The notes beneath the pieces are model-generated. The model was not told the origin of the DNA. It ran no database searches and worked only from the letters and a program-made list of their open reading frames with translations. Positions 17,283 to 27,400 of a stretch of DNA of 64,000 nucleotides are shown here, in pieces. A program made the position numbers and the translations under genes. The DNA is from Spirochaetota bacterium (GTDB lineage Bacteria; Spirochaetota; UBA12135; COTS27): positions 827,638 through 891,637 of the forward strand of contig AP019861.1 in the NCBI GenBank assembly GCA_013426755.1, read 5' to 3'. Within the stretch, counting starts at the first letter, position 1, and each line of letters starts with the position of its first letter.

Positions 17283-20225
17283 ATGAATTTTGATAGCAGT
17301 AGGATACGCTCATTAAAAAAGATCAAATGGTTCTGGATGGCATGGTTTTTGCTTATAAGTGTTCCAGTCCCAATTGCTGCTAAGGATACCGGACTTAACG
17401 TAACCGTTCCTAGTAAAGAAATAGGATTAAATGAAAGATTGATCATAAAAATTGAGCTTACTGACCCTAATCGCAGCATTGAAGAGGTTGTTATTACGGG
17501 TACTAATCTAGAGAATAGCGGAAAGCTAGGTTCATCACATAAGCTTATTTTTTCAAACAATCAAATCTTCCAGCAAAAAACCTATGATTTTGCATTGCAG
17601 CCGCTACGCTTGGGGCGAGCTAGTTTTTCTGTGCGTTTCAAAGATACGCCGTCAAGCTCAGAACATACCTATAGTATTAAAGTTATCCCCAGGACCAGTC
17701 GCTCAGCAGGTAAAAATTTTCAATTGCCTGATCCTAACGTATATGGCCCCGCAGCAGAAGAGTTATTTTTAATAGAAAGTGATCTAGAAAAAGACGTCCT
17801 TTACGTCAATGAACCGACTAGATACCGTGTGTACTTATATTATCAAACGGCAATTAGTCATATTTCTATCAATACACCTTCATATAAAGGGCTTAGCCTT
17901 GTCGAATTAGCACCGCAGTTAACGGAGAAAGCAATCGTTATAAAAAAGGGTACTCGTTATATCAGACAGATTCTCTCAGATAATATTATTTATCCGCTTA
18001 GAACAGGCAAGCATGCCATTACGGGTGGTTCTATCAATATTATTGTCACAAAACCAGGTTTGTTTAGAAGCGGGTATAAAAAATTTCTAGCTGTTCCGCC
18101 TGTAACATTGGATGCACGTCCGTATCCACAGGTTAATACGAAGACAGCGTCTGCTTTTAGAAATGACTACGGTGATTTTAATATGACACTCCGCCAGTCA
18201 AGTCCCCACACATGGGTGCGGTCACAGATTGAACTTACGCTCAGGATAACGGGTACGGGCAATTTGAAAGCATTGCTTTTACCGGACATTGAGGCTCATT
18301 TAGAAAATAACCTGCGATTAGACCAATTTGATTTATCTGTTCGTAAAGGACTTACGAAAGAAGCGTACGTGGCGCATGAAAATGCCTTTAAGGGCTATAA
18401 AGAGGTGACGTATTATCTAGTGGCACAGTCGCCCCTGCGGTTAGAATTTCCTCCGTTATATTTCACTTATTTTTCACATCCTAAAAAAACGTACGATACG
18501 ATAAGTGCAACTCTAGCCCCTATTGAGATCACAACTTCCCCAACTAAAATCGGTGAAATCACCGATAACCACCAATCCAATCTTTATACAGCATTAAGAA
18601 CATTTACTTTAAGTCCGTTTCTTCCCAGTCAATCAGCCCCCGATCCATTGTTAGTACGCTCTAAAGGAGACGGTTTAATTGATGATAATGATGACAACCT
18701 GCACTCTATCCTTCCACCTTTGCCTAGTGGAGTTATCAAGCAACCCCTAAACACTGCGTATTCTAACAATAAGATTTTTATAAAAATATTTTTACTATTC
18801 CATCTTATCTTTATCATAGGCCTAAGCGGACTTCTCGTTATGCGGTATAAAAATCTTAAAAAGCGTAGATTGTTAGAAAAAACGCGTACTACATTACTTG
18901 ACAAGCAATCGCCAGCGCATTCTAGCAATTCCAGTCATCCCAGCTATCTACTATTCCTTCAGGGAATCGTCATGATAAGTCTTATGAGTGCTATTCCCAC
19001 AGACCTTGCTAGCAATGAAATCGATAAGAATCTTTATTCTAAGCAAAATTTACCCCACAGCTCAGCGGATTCCTTATCAATATCTCTTCCGTCAAGTTTT
19101 GCTGCAGCGTCTGTAAATAATTTTAATAAAGACGCTAATAAAACACTTATGAAACAAGCTGTAGCAGATTATTTAGGAAAGGACTATGTTTCTGCATTGA
19201 AGTATTTTAAGACATTGAGCGAAGAAACGGCGGGGGCGTATCCAGATGTGCATTATAATCTAGGTCTGACGTATTATCATCTTGCGCGTCTGTACCCCAA
19301 AACTCAGACTTCCTATCTAGCCTACGCTGTGAAATCCTTTAAAAATGCGATAATAAGTGCTAGCCCCCACATTCATAACGATGCGTTAAACAATCTGATG
19401 TTTATTCAGACACAGATCTTTCTAGAAAATTACGAAATTCCTTTTTATACGTTCATTCATGATCTTTACGAATACAATGAATCAGTACAATTTCTTAATA
19501 GCGTAACCGATCAAGTAACCGATCAATCTTCGCTAACAGCTAACCATCTTACACTACGACAAAAAATAGCTGCAGTGTATCTAAAGAGTACAGCGGCCGT
19601 CCGAGATACGCTAACACTCTTCATATCCTCTGGTCATTTGAAGTCAATGCAAAATCAGCTCATTGGGGGGCAGATTTTTGTTAAGTATATGATTTATCTC
19701 TTAGGACTGGCACTGGTAGGGTTAATGGTACTACTGAGTATGAAATTAAACTTAGGTTATCGCCAAATAAAAGAAAAATGGGGGACTAGAAAAATTTATT
19801 CCCTGTGGTGGTCATCTCTTATCCTTTACTTAGGCAGTACAGCAATACTCATCGTCTTCTTCACAATGGAGTTTATGTATGCTTTCGCTATAAATAATGA
19901 TAAAGAAGGTGTGGTTCAAAGCACAGCAGCAAAGCTTTACAGTGACGTAACCACAGAAAGTACAGTGCTCTCAGACCTGAGAGAAGGAACGCTGGTAAGT
20001 ATAGAAATAGAAACCGATCAGTGGAGCTATATTACGTTAAGTAAAGCTTTTCAAACATGGGCAGAAACCCATTTAATCGATGAAACGCTAGCTAAAACTT
20101 CTAAAAACAATTTACAGCATGATAGAAAAATTCTCTCAACTCCACTACCTGATGATCATTCGAAGCAGACAATAAGCACACTGGAAGGATGGGTGCGAAA
20201 GGAAGTGCTTCTTAAAGTCAATTGA
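17283..20225 (+). CDS. batD: BatD-BatE fusion protein
   Basis: At 980 residues this is nearly twice the size of BatD. Residues 1 to about 30 are a signal peptide. About 35-460 is the repeated Ig-like 'oxygen tolerance' region of BatD, which ends in a membrane helix (about 495-520) and a basic stop-transfer segment. A second hydrophobic, signal-like segment follows (about 553-575). Then come TPR repeats (about 624-720, DVHYNLGLTYYHL), two membrane helices (about 798-825 and 840-870) and a bacterial SH3 domain (about 880-980, AAKLYSDVTTESTVL to GWVRKEV). TPR, helices and SH3 in that order define BatE, so this is a BatD-BatE fusion keeping BatE's own former signal. It closes the operon and is convergent with coaBC. 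Confidence 0.82.
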   Translation: MNFDSSRIRSLKKIKWFWMAWFLLISVPVPIAAKDTGLNVTVPSKEIGLNERLIIKIELTDPNRSIEEVVITGTNLENSGKLGSSHKLIFSNNQIFQQKTYDFALQPLRLGRASFSVRFKDTPSSSEHTYSIKVIPRTSRSAGKNFQLPDPNVYGPAAEELFLIESDLEKDVLYVNEPTRYRVYLYYQTAISHISINTPSYKGLSLVELAPQLTEKAIVIKKGTRYIRQILSDNIIYPLRTGKHAITGGSINIIVTKPGLFRSGYKKFLAVPPVTLDARPYPQVNTKTASAFRNDYGDFNMTLRQSSPHTWVRSQIELTLRITGTGNLKALLLPDIEAHLENNLRLDQFDLSVRKGLTKEAYVAHENAFKGYKEVTYYLVAQSPLRLEFPPLYFTYFSHPKKTYDTISATLAPIEITTSPTKIGEITDNHQSNLYTALRTFTLSPFLPSQSAPDPLLVRSKGDGLIDDNDDNLHSILPPLPSGVIKQPLNTAYSNNKIFIKIFLLFHLIFIIGLSGLLVMRYKNLKKRRLLEKTRTTLLDKQSPAHSSNSSHPSYLLFLQGIVMISLMSAIPTDLASNEIDKNLYSKQNLPHSSADSLSISLPSSFAAASVNNFNKDANKTLMKQAVADYLGKDYVSALKYFKTLSEETAGAYPDVHYNLGLTYYHLARLYPKTQTSYLAYAVKSFKNAIISASPHIHNDALNNLMFIQTQIFLENYEIPFYTFIHDLYEYNESVQFLNSVTDQVTDQSSLTANHLTLRQKIAAVYLKSTAAVRDTLTLFISSGHLKSMQNQLIGGQIFVKYMIYLLGLALVGLMVLLSMKLNLGYRQIKEKWGTRKIYSLWWSSLILYLGSTAILIVFFTMEFMYAFAINNDKEGVVQSTAAKLYSDVTTESTVLSDLREGTLVSIEIETDQWSYITLSKAFQTWAETHLIDETLAKTSKNNLQHDRKILSTPLPDDHSKQTISTLEGWVRKEVLLKVN

Positions 20226-20249
20226 TTGTCTGAGCTTTGTAAAGTAAAG

Positions 20250-21707
20250 CTACGTAAAAAGCTGCTTAGCGAGTTGAAAATTGTCTGCTGCAACCGTGTG
20301 AATCATTTCTCTATCCCTATATTCTAAGATATAACGGGTCAGTTTAGGCGAAGGATTTGTAGTTATTGTAATAGGCGGACTACCAGTTAGAGACTTCTTG
20401 TTATTGTCAGTAGTGCTACTAGTGGTTGCTAGACGATTGAGAACGACACGATTATAAGACCTGGCTTTTAAATAGGCTTTGCCTTTATTAAGGAGTTGTT
20501 CCTCAGACTGAGCGGCTTCTAGTTTAAATGCTGTAATATCAAGCTTAGGGTACTGTGCTTTTACTTCGTTGATGACTTTACTCGTTGTGGTGAGATTTAA
20601 CTGTGTGAGTGATTGCGAAGGAATTTTACCTGGCGTAAAGGGTGTTACGCGATAATCGCTTACGGCTGCTGTAAAAATGGCGCTATCGGGTCTAACTGTA
20701 GCGATGAGCTCAAGTACTTTTTTAGAATAATCATCGTAATCTTGAAAGAATACGGTTTGATATGGAAGGGGTGTCGCGGTAGCGAGGTCTGTTGTTGTAG
20801 CATCGAACTGAGCCCCTTTTTTTATGAGTAGTGTGACAGTAGCCCCTAAGGCATGTGCGTAAGTCGCTAACGCAATACCCGTAGTTCCTGTTGCAATATT
20901 AGAAATCATGCGGACATTGTCGATATAGGTAGGCACTGCCCCCGCTGTGATAAAGATTTTTTTGCGGTAAACACGACTGGTCGTTTGGGAAGTGAGCGAA
21001 CGGATTGCTGCTAGGGTTATAGCTGATGGTGAAGGAGATTTTGCTTTGCCTTCAATAAAATGCGGCTTAAGAATAGTTGCTTGGTGCTGGGTGAGTGTGG
21101 CTAGATGTGTTGCTAGGAATGGATTATTAGCTAGTGATAGGTGCATTGAGGGGACAAGTAGTAATGGCGAATGAATGCTTTTACGACGAGTGGTGAGGTG
21201 CAATTGTGAATGTGGTTCTTGGGTTAAAGAAGGTGCTAATGGTTGCTCGCTAGACCTTCCGAGTGCGGAGGCAATCAGCGTTGTGATAAGACTGTCGGCA
21301 ATGCCAAGGGCGGCTTTAGAGAGAATATTGAGTGTTGCTGGGGCGACGATAAGGAGGTCTGCTGTAAAGAGATGCTCTGCTGCACCTGTACTTGCGCTAA
21401 TAATAGGACGTGCACTTGCCCATTCTAGTGAGAGGGGAGTGATAAATTTAAGTGCTTTAGAACCGGCATAGACTTGCACTTCGGCTCCATAGCGGCGTAG
21501 CGTTCTAATAAGTTTGATAGATTGGGTCGCAGCGATGCCTCCGCCAATAGCAAGGGCTATTTTCTTTCCAAGTAACAGCTCTTCTTTAACAATGACCGCT
21601 CTATCATCTGTAAGTTCAAGTGAGCTATCGGTGTCATTGGTGTCATTGGTGCCAGTGGTGACGGAGGCGGTGTACTGCGAAGACGGAATTTTTGATTTGG
21701 GGTTCAT
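20250..21707 (-). CDS. coaBC: CoaBC: phosphopantothenoylcysteine synthase/decarboxylase
   Basis: This bifunctional enzyme of CoA synthesis joins cysteine to 4'-phosphopantothenate (CoaB) and then decarboxylates the product (CoaC). The N-terminal flavoprotein domain shows GKKIALAIGGGIAA, then EHLFTADLLIVAPATLNILS around residue 120, and a substrate-loop segment VPSMHLSLANNP. The CoaB domain begins at about 245 with FITAGAVPTYIDNVRMISN, equivalent to the canonical GPTREPIDxVRxISN. Later Asp and Lys residues (AAVSDYR, ITAFKLE) are present. A TTG at 21731 would add eight residues; I chose the ATG. Even so the protein carries about 40 extra N-terminal residues. Low-complexity linkers occur near 165-185 and 430-450. 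PanB of the same pathway is encoded at 44.7 kb. Confidence 0.88.
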   Translation of the reverse strand: MNPKSKIPSSQYTASVTTGTNDTNDTDSSLELTDDRAVIVKEELLLGKKIALAIGGGIAATQSIKLIRTLRRYGAEVQVYAGSKALKFITPLSLEWASARPIISASTGAAEHLFTADLLIVAPATLNILSKAALGIADSLITTLIASALGRSSEQPLAPSLTQEPHSQLHLTTRRKSIHSPLLLVPSMHLSLANNPFLATHLATLTQHQATILKPHFIEGKAKSPSPSAITLAAIRSLTSQTTSRVYRKKIFITAGAVPTYIDNVRMISNIATGTTGIALATYAHALGATVTLLIKKGAQFDATTTDLATATPLPYQTVFFQDYDDYSKKVLELIATVRPDSAIFTAAVSDYRVTPFTPGKIPSQSLTQLNLTTTSKVINEVKAQYPKLDITAFKLEAAQSEEQLLNKGKAYLKARSYNRVVLNRLATTSSTTDNNKKSLTGSPPITITTNPSPKLTRYILEYRDREMIHTVAADNFQLAKQLFT

Positions 21708-21810
21708 AAAACTCAGAAGACTAAAAATCAATTGATAAGTAAGCGGCGGTTTGGGACAGTAGATCGTTGCTTATAAAACAATTTATTTCGATTGTATATG
21801 GAGGTTAGAG

Positions 21811-22872
21811 TTATGAAGAGGGATTGGGATTGTCAAGGGGGCGTCTATCGATCTTTTTAAGTGCAGCACGTGCTTTATGGACAGCAAGGGCGGAGTGTTT
21901 GGGATGAGGACGCTTGCGTAAAGACCGCTGCGTAGCAATAGGTAGAGCGGATTTTTCTTTACAGGCAATGCTACAACATCCATTGAAATAGGTGTTGCAC
22001 TGCTCACATTGAATAAAAAGCAGATGGCAGTCTTCATAATGACAATTGGTATGTGTGTCACAAGGAGCAGAACATTGATGACAGACTGCAATCGTCTCAG
22101 AACTGATCTTTTCGCCTAGTCGTTCATCGAAGACAAAGTTTTTGCCTTTAAATCGCGAGGCGATGTGATGATTTTTTACGGCATTAGCATAGGCAATGAT
22201 ACCTCCTCTCAGTTGATAGACATTGGAAAAACCGTGGTGGCGTAAGTAGGCACTGGCTTTTTCGCAGCGAATACCGCCTGTGCAGTAAAGGAGGAGATTG
22301 TGGTCTTTTTTATCGTTAAGTTTTTGCGGTAACATGGGCAGGAGGTCGCTAAAAGTATCTGCTGGCAATCGCAACGCGTGATCGAAATGTCCTACTTCGT
22401 GTTCGTAATGATTGCGAATATCGACAGCAAGGGTTTTTTCGGCGGTTAAAGCTTCATGAAAAGTTAGGGGGTCTAGTTTAGGGCTTGCAAGGGATGGATT
22501 GGCTTGATGGGTGGGGAGATTTGTAGCAACGAGTTCTGGGCGAATTTTTATAGTTAATTTATAAAATGAAGGCACAATTTCCTCTAAACCCGTCTGCAAA
22601 GAGACGTTTTTTAGAATGTCATAACGACTTAGCAAGTGCTTGAAATTGTCATACTGGTGAAGGGGAATGGAGCATTGGGCGTTGATTCCTTCTGCGGCAA
22701 GATAAATACGTCCGAGTACAGACAATTCGTTCAATTCGTAGTAAAGCCGATCACGTAAACTGGCAATGTCTTCGAGTGGATAGTAGCGGTAAAAACTGCA
22801 AGTTTTTCTAGCAAACGGTTCATTCGCCACTCTTTTTTTTAAGAGTTTTTTATCAATCTTATTATAGAGCAT
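21811..22872 (-). CDS. trhO: TrhO: rhodanese-like tRNA uridine hydroxylase
   Basis: The 353-residue protein matches the YceA/UPF0176 family, shown in E. coli to hydroxylate uridine-34 of certain tRNAs using oxygen. It has the N-terminal acylphosphatase-like domain (RIYLAAEGINAQCSIP, about 55-70). A rhodanese domain (about 125-235) carries the active-site loop CTGGIRCEKAS near 200, and a Cys-rich tail (about 255-295, with several CxxC-type pairs) follows. A short linker extension (about 115-130) separates the domains. The stop codon lies about 80 bp beyond the coaBC start, so the two genes may be co-transcribed. An oxygen-dependent tRNA modification would fit an oxygen-exposed lifestyle. Confidence 0.88.
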   Translation of the reverse strand: MLYNKIDKKLLKKRVANEPFARKTCSFYRYYPLEDIASLRDRLYYELNELSVLGRIYLAAEGINAQCSIPLHQYDNFKHLLSRYDILKNVSLQTGLEEIVPSFYKLTIKIRPELVATNLPTHQANPSLASPKLDPLTFHEALTAEKTLAVDIRNHYEHEVGHFDHALRLPADTFSDLLPMLPQKLNDKKDHNLLLYCTGGIRCEKASAYLRHHGFSNVYQLRGGIIAYANAVKNHHIASRFKGKNFVFDERLGEKISSETIAVCHQCSAPCDTHTNCHYEDCHLLFIQCEQCNTYFNGCCSIACKEKSALPIATQRSLRKRPHPKHSALAVHKARAALKKIDRRPLDNPNPSS

Positions 22873-23220
22873 AGGTTTTTTATTTCACTCGATTTGTTAA
22901 CGTACATTGTAGCATAAAATTCACTGTAATTTAAGCAATCTCTTCTCATCAGTAAATATTACCAGTAAATATTACCAGTAAATAGGTCAATGTATGCAAG
23001 TTGTCTCTAAAATCTTATCAGTACATAAGTCAATATATGCAGATTGTCCTTAAAAATGTTAGAATCTGTAAAAATTTAAAAAAACATTAACAATAAGAAC
23101 CCCTAGTTAAGAATCAAAAACTATTGGCTGTGTGGAATGAATGCTCGATAGCAAAAGACAATGCTTGAGAGAAAGAATGCTTTTTTGTCAGGAAACTGTG
23201 AACCCTAGTAATGGTTAGAC
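22873..23220. other. Gene-free gap between the nuclease and trhO
   Basis: About 350 bp without a gene. It holds three copies of CAGTAAATATTAC around 22951-22985 and two copies of a segment containing CAATRTATGCA near 22989 and 23030. I see no terminator hairpin or promoter I would defend. Confidence 0.5.
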
Positions 23221-24180
23221 CTAGTCATAGAGTTTAGGTAAATGTGTGAGGGCTTCGTCAATACGAGGGGCTAGATCAACGGTTTTAATGACCTTGTAAT
23301 GACCGTAATTGTGATCGAAGTGAATGATAAAGGCTTTATCGACGTCGAGTCCTAGTGTCCGTTTAAGAAGGTCCCGATATAATGTCATTTGAATCGAGTA
23401 TTTATAATATTCGCATGCGTCTAGATCATCGAATGGAGTGAGCAATTTTTCGTGATAATTGTTTTTCATCCTGATATGGCGGTTCGTTTTCCAATCAAAG
23501 ATGATGTATTTGTTTGTTTTGGGGTGATAAAAGAGACTGTCAATCGTTCCTGCTAGCCGTAGAGTTTCATCATAGAGAATGAATTCGGTAGCGACACATT
23601 GATAACGATGTAAATTTTTGTTCCAGAAGCGATGGAAGCCATTAACGGTGTTATTAATGGGTGTTTGTAGAGGTTTTTTCCGTCCTGTGGTCAGGAATGT
23701 TTTGACGTATAAATGAAATTCTGTGCCGCGGACAACGGAATAATCACGACGAATGCGCCAATCTTCAAGAATTTCATCGGTTGGAACGCCATCACGGTCG
23801 CTCACTCGCTCAGCAACTTCTTTATCTTTAAACGTAGGAATAAAAGCATCGATAAAAGCACTCACTGAAATACAAGATTTAGAGGTTGCTTTTATGACGT
23901 ATTTATGATGTTCGGGGTCAAAATCAATTTTACAAGCCAATTCTTGCAGTGCAGTTTGAATCCAGCGATGAGAGGTTAGATCGGGTTCTGAGATCGTAGA
24001 ACTGTGATCGGTAGGGGTTTTGTTAGTGGCGGCTTCGTGGGGATGTTTAGGAGAAGTGATTTCAGCAACTTCTGAGACAAGAATGTCAATAGCTGTATGA
24101 GAATCGTCTTCACTTAGATCTGGAGTCCATGTAGCGGCTGTATCGTTATCGATGATTGAGTTAAGATCGTCTTTGGCCAT
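23221..24180 (-). CDS. RecB-like PD-(D/E)XK nuclease domain protein
   Basis: The 319-residue protein carries the motifs of the RecB/Cas4-type PD-(D/E)XK superfamily. A His in RGTEFHLYVK (about residue 153) is followed by Asp in AGTIDSLFY (about 213), the Asp-x-Lys of FDWKTN (about 231) and the Gln/Tyr motif YSIQMTLY (about 262). This set usually cuts or trims DNA with divalent metal. Residues 1-75 are acidic and low complexity. There is no helicase domain and no recombination gene adjacent, so it is a free-standing nuclease. It could act in repair or in processing of mobile DNA; I cannot tell which. The ATG is preceded by A+T-rich sequence with TAGCATTTAGCATTTA-like repeats. Confidence 0.68.
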   Translation of the reverse strand: MAKDDLNSIIDNDTAATWTPDLSEDDSHTAIDILVSEVAEITSPKHPHEAATNKTPTDHSSTISEPDLTSHRWIQTALQELACKIDFDPEHHKYVIKATSKSCISVSAFIDAFIPTFKDKEVAERVSDRDGVPTDEILEDWRIRRDYSVVRGTEFHLYVKTFLTTGRKKPLQTPINNTVNGFHRFWNKNLHRYQCVATEFILYDETLRLAGTIDSLFYHPKTNKYIIFDWKTNRHIRMKNNYHEKLLTPFDDLDACEYYKYSIQMTLYRDLLKRTLGLDVDKAFIIHFDHNYGHYKVIKTVDLAPRIDEALTHLPKLYD

Positions 24181-24222
24181 TTAGCATCTAGCATTTAGCA
24201 TTTATTATTTAGATTATTGGGT

Positions 24223-24423
24223 ATGATAGGAGGAGTGCGATTAGTCAGCGAGAAACCGTTATTAATATCATTACTAGGATCATTATTAGGAGCTATAACG
24301 CTAAATTATTGCCGACTATCGATCAAAAATAGATATTATCAGGTTATTTATAACATTGAAAGAAGTCGTTTCTGGCTGGATGCTCTGAGAAATCAGATGA
24401 CGTTATCATACCATGATTTATAA
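24223..24423 (+). CDS. Possible small single-pass membrane protein
   Basis: A 66-codon frame lies between two minus-strand genes. It predicts one hydrophobic helix (LLISLLGSLLGAITL) followed by a basic-aromatic segment. An AGGAGG lies at 24228-24233, inside the frame, and does not position any ATG well. A TTG at 24217 could also start it. I do not recognise it. It may be chance. Confidence 0.3.
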   Translation: MIGGVRLVSEKPLLISLLGSLLGAITLNYCRLSIKNRYYQVIYNIERSRFWLDALRNQMTLSYHDL

Positions 24424-24482
24424 AGTTGCGTGATTATTAATTGAGAAGACAAACTTGCTTTGCTGAGATTTGTGAAGAAAAA

Positions 24483-27400
24483 TTAGCTGCGGCTTTGTTT
24501 AAGAATAATCTCAACTTCATGGGTCTGCATATTAAGATGGGAGGCAATGTCGTGATTAGACCAGCCAATGGCATGAAGACGTTCTACGGTTGCTATTTTA
24601 TCTAATGGGTGGTTGCTTTTCTCAGAGGCGGCTGTTTTGGTGTGAGTAGCGGAAGTAGTTTTTGCTTCGGTGTTTTGTTTTTGATAGAGTGCTTTTAAGA
24701 CGACGCTTATCTGGTTATTGAAGTCTTTTTTGAGGTTGTGGAGTTCTGAACGTTCAATGGCGAGCCGTTTTCGCATCTCTTCGATAGAAAGTTTGCGTTG
24801 CTCTAGGTCTTCAATGAGATAATCGAGCTGATTGTATTTTTCATCGAAACCTTTGAAGGCTTTGTAATGATTTTCAAGAATTGCAGCCTGTTCTTCTAGA
24901 GATTTAAATTTATGAGTAATAGCATGTTCGCGTTCGGCGGTGATGTTAATATTTTCATCTAATTGTTGGCTAGCAATAGAAATGTTTTTTTGTTCTGTTA
25001 ACAATTTCTCTATTAAACCCCGTGTCTCTTTAAGAAAACCATCTTTTTTTTGCAATTTAGAAAATTCTGCTTTAAATTGCTTGAGAGGAGTTTCATAAGA
25101 TTTTAGGTCTTTTGAAAAAGTCTCAAAATACTGTTGTTGCTCTTTTAGTGCATTCATGCGTTCGGTGAGATTTTCACTGAATGAAAAGACGTGTTCTAGT
25201 TTTTCTTGAATATTTTTTACAGAATGTTCTTTTCGTTTGAGGTCCTTAGTGAATGTTATTAAGTCTTTTTCACGTTCAAGCGTCTGCTGCATCTTAGTGT
25301 CTAGAGTTTTCAAGTGTTTTTCCTTAGTGATTAGATGGGAGAGGTGTTTTTCGTAAGCACTGATTTTCTCGGAGAGCCGTTGGCTAAGCGTATTTGTTTT
25401 CTGGAAAACCTTTGTATCTTCAGTGAAAGCCTTCACTTTTTTTACGAGCAGAGCGAGTTCTTTATCAAAAGTAGAGAGTTTTTTAGAAAACTCTGAAAGA
25501 AGTTCATCTTTATGCGTTCCAATGGTTTTTTGTGTCTGCACCATTAATTTTGTTACTTGTCGTTTTTGTGAAGCCATAAGGGTTTTCCCATCATGGACTA
25601 ATTTTTTCAAGTATGTTGTGGAGGTGGCAATTTCTTTAGCGAGTTCTTCATTAACGCGGGTGGTGACTTGTGTATCAATACGCTTAGTGATTTGATCTGT
25701 TAGCGTTTTATTAAGAGTGGCTGTTGCTTGGTGTGTTGCGCTGAGAGTGGCTTGGTCGGTTACTTTCTGTGTGGCTTTGGCAGTAACGTCGCGAATAGCT
25801 GCTTCAACGATATCATGTGTGAGTTTATGTGTGACCTGTGCTGTGACCTCAGTACGGATAAATTGGTAAAAATGTTGTTTCAATTGCTCTGCAAAGGAGA
25901 CTGGTTGCGAGTTTTTCTTAGGTTGTGAACTTCTAATAGGCAGCACTGTAGATGTTGATTTTGCTAGTGATTTTCCTGTTAAAGATGGCTGTGCATTCAA
26001 TTTTTGGAGAGAGGTCAATTCTTCTAACATGGTATCTTTGACCATAGCAATGAGGTCGGTTTTTAGCGGTGACCGTAGTAAGACTTGTTTTTCAATGCGA
26101 CTGATTTTGGTTTTGAGAGTATTTTCTAGTGCCGTTTCGATGAGAGTATTAATGTTTTCTTTATGGAGGTAATGATGGATAAAGTCTTTGGTCTGGCGTT
26201 TCAATTTTTCATACTGATCGTGTGTGGCTTTGAGGATTTTTTCATGCCTGGCTTCCATGACGGCTATTGCATTGATACTGGTATTAAATTGTTGTAATTT
26301 ACCTGTACTTTTTTGATAATCTTTATGTGAGCGTCTCAGTTGTGTGTCGTGTTTGGCGATCAGTTTCTCAATGTTTTGTTTGAGGTTAGCTTCAAAGGTG
26401 TGTAGATATTTATCTAGTTTTTCATAGCTTGTGTTGAGATGGTCGTTGATGCGATGAGTGTAGTCTTCTATGACGGAATTGCGATATGTAAGGAATTCTT
26501 CGCGTGAAGATTGGAGAAAGGTATTGATTTTTTTGTCTGACGCAGAGATATTATCATTTAGGGTGGTTTGATATGCTTTTTGGTAGTGAGCCAGTTTTTC
26601 GTTTAGGGTGCTTTGTAGTGTTTTAGCTTCGGTTGTAAGTTGTGATTTAAAGGCTGTGATATAGGCTATGATATTTTGTTTGGTATTGTCAAAAAAGGCA
26701 ATGAAATTTTTCTCAAGACCTTTGACTTGATTTGTGGCTTGATTTGTAAAATTGCTTTCTAGGGTGAAGACTTTCTCAAAGCGATTGAATTTCGCATTGA
26801 TCCGTTTTTCTAGATTTTGGAGCATTTGTCTGGTTTGATGAGCGGTGATTTCATCATCTAGATGAGGAAGTGTTTTGGGTTCGAGCCAATTTATCAATCT
26901 TCCGCGCAGTGTAGTGCTTGGAGCGGGTTCTGTTGTTGGGAGGTGTGCGGATCGATCGGGCAATGTTTTTTTAGAATCATTGGGTTCTTGGGTGATAATA
27001 GCTTCTAGATCGGTCAAGGTTGAGAGGTTGTGCAGATCATTTAGGCGTTGTGCGACAACTTTTTCAATGAGAGCTTTTTTGTCTTGCAGAAATTTTGAGA
27101 AATTGGCTACAATAGGCTTAATGCCGTCTTTATCGGTGAGGTTGTCTATTTCTGCGCGTTTGTCTGCTAAGTAATCATTGAAGGATTGAGCGGCATCTTT
27201 GATGGTGGTTTGGGTTGCGATTTTTTCTGTGACGACTTCATCTATTTTCAAGCGTTCGTCATCTAGCCAGGTGGCGAAGTGTTCTACGTCTCCATGAATT
27301 TTTTCTGTGATATTTTCAATAAATTTTTTAAGGTCTTGATGTTCGTCGGCTGCTTCTTTAAAGATTTGATCGTAATGATGGTATGAAGTTTCTAAGGTAT

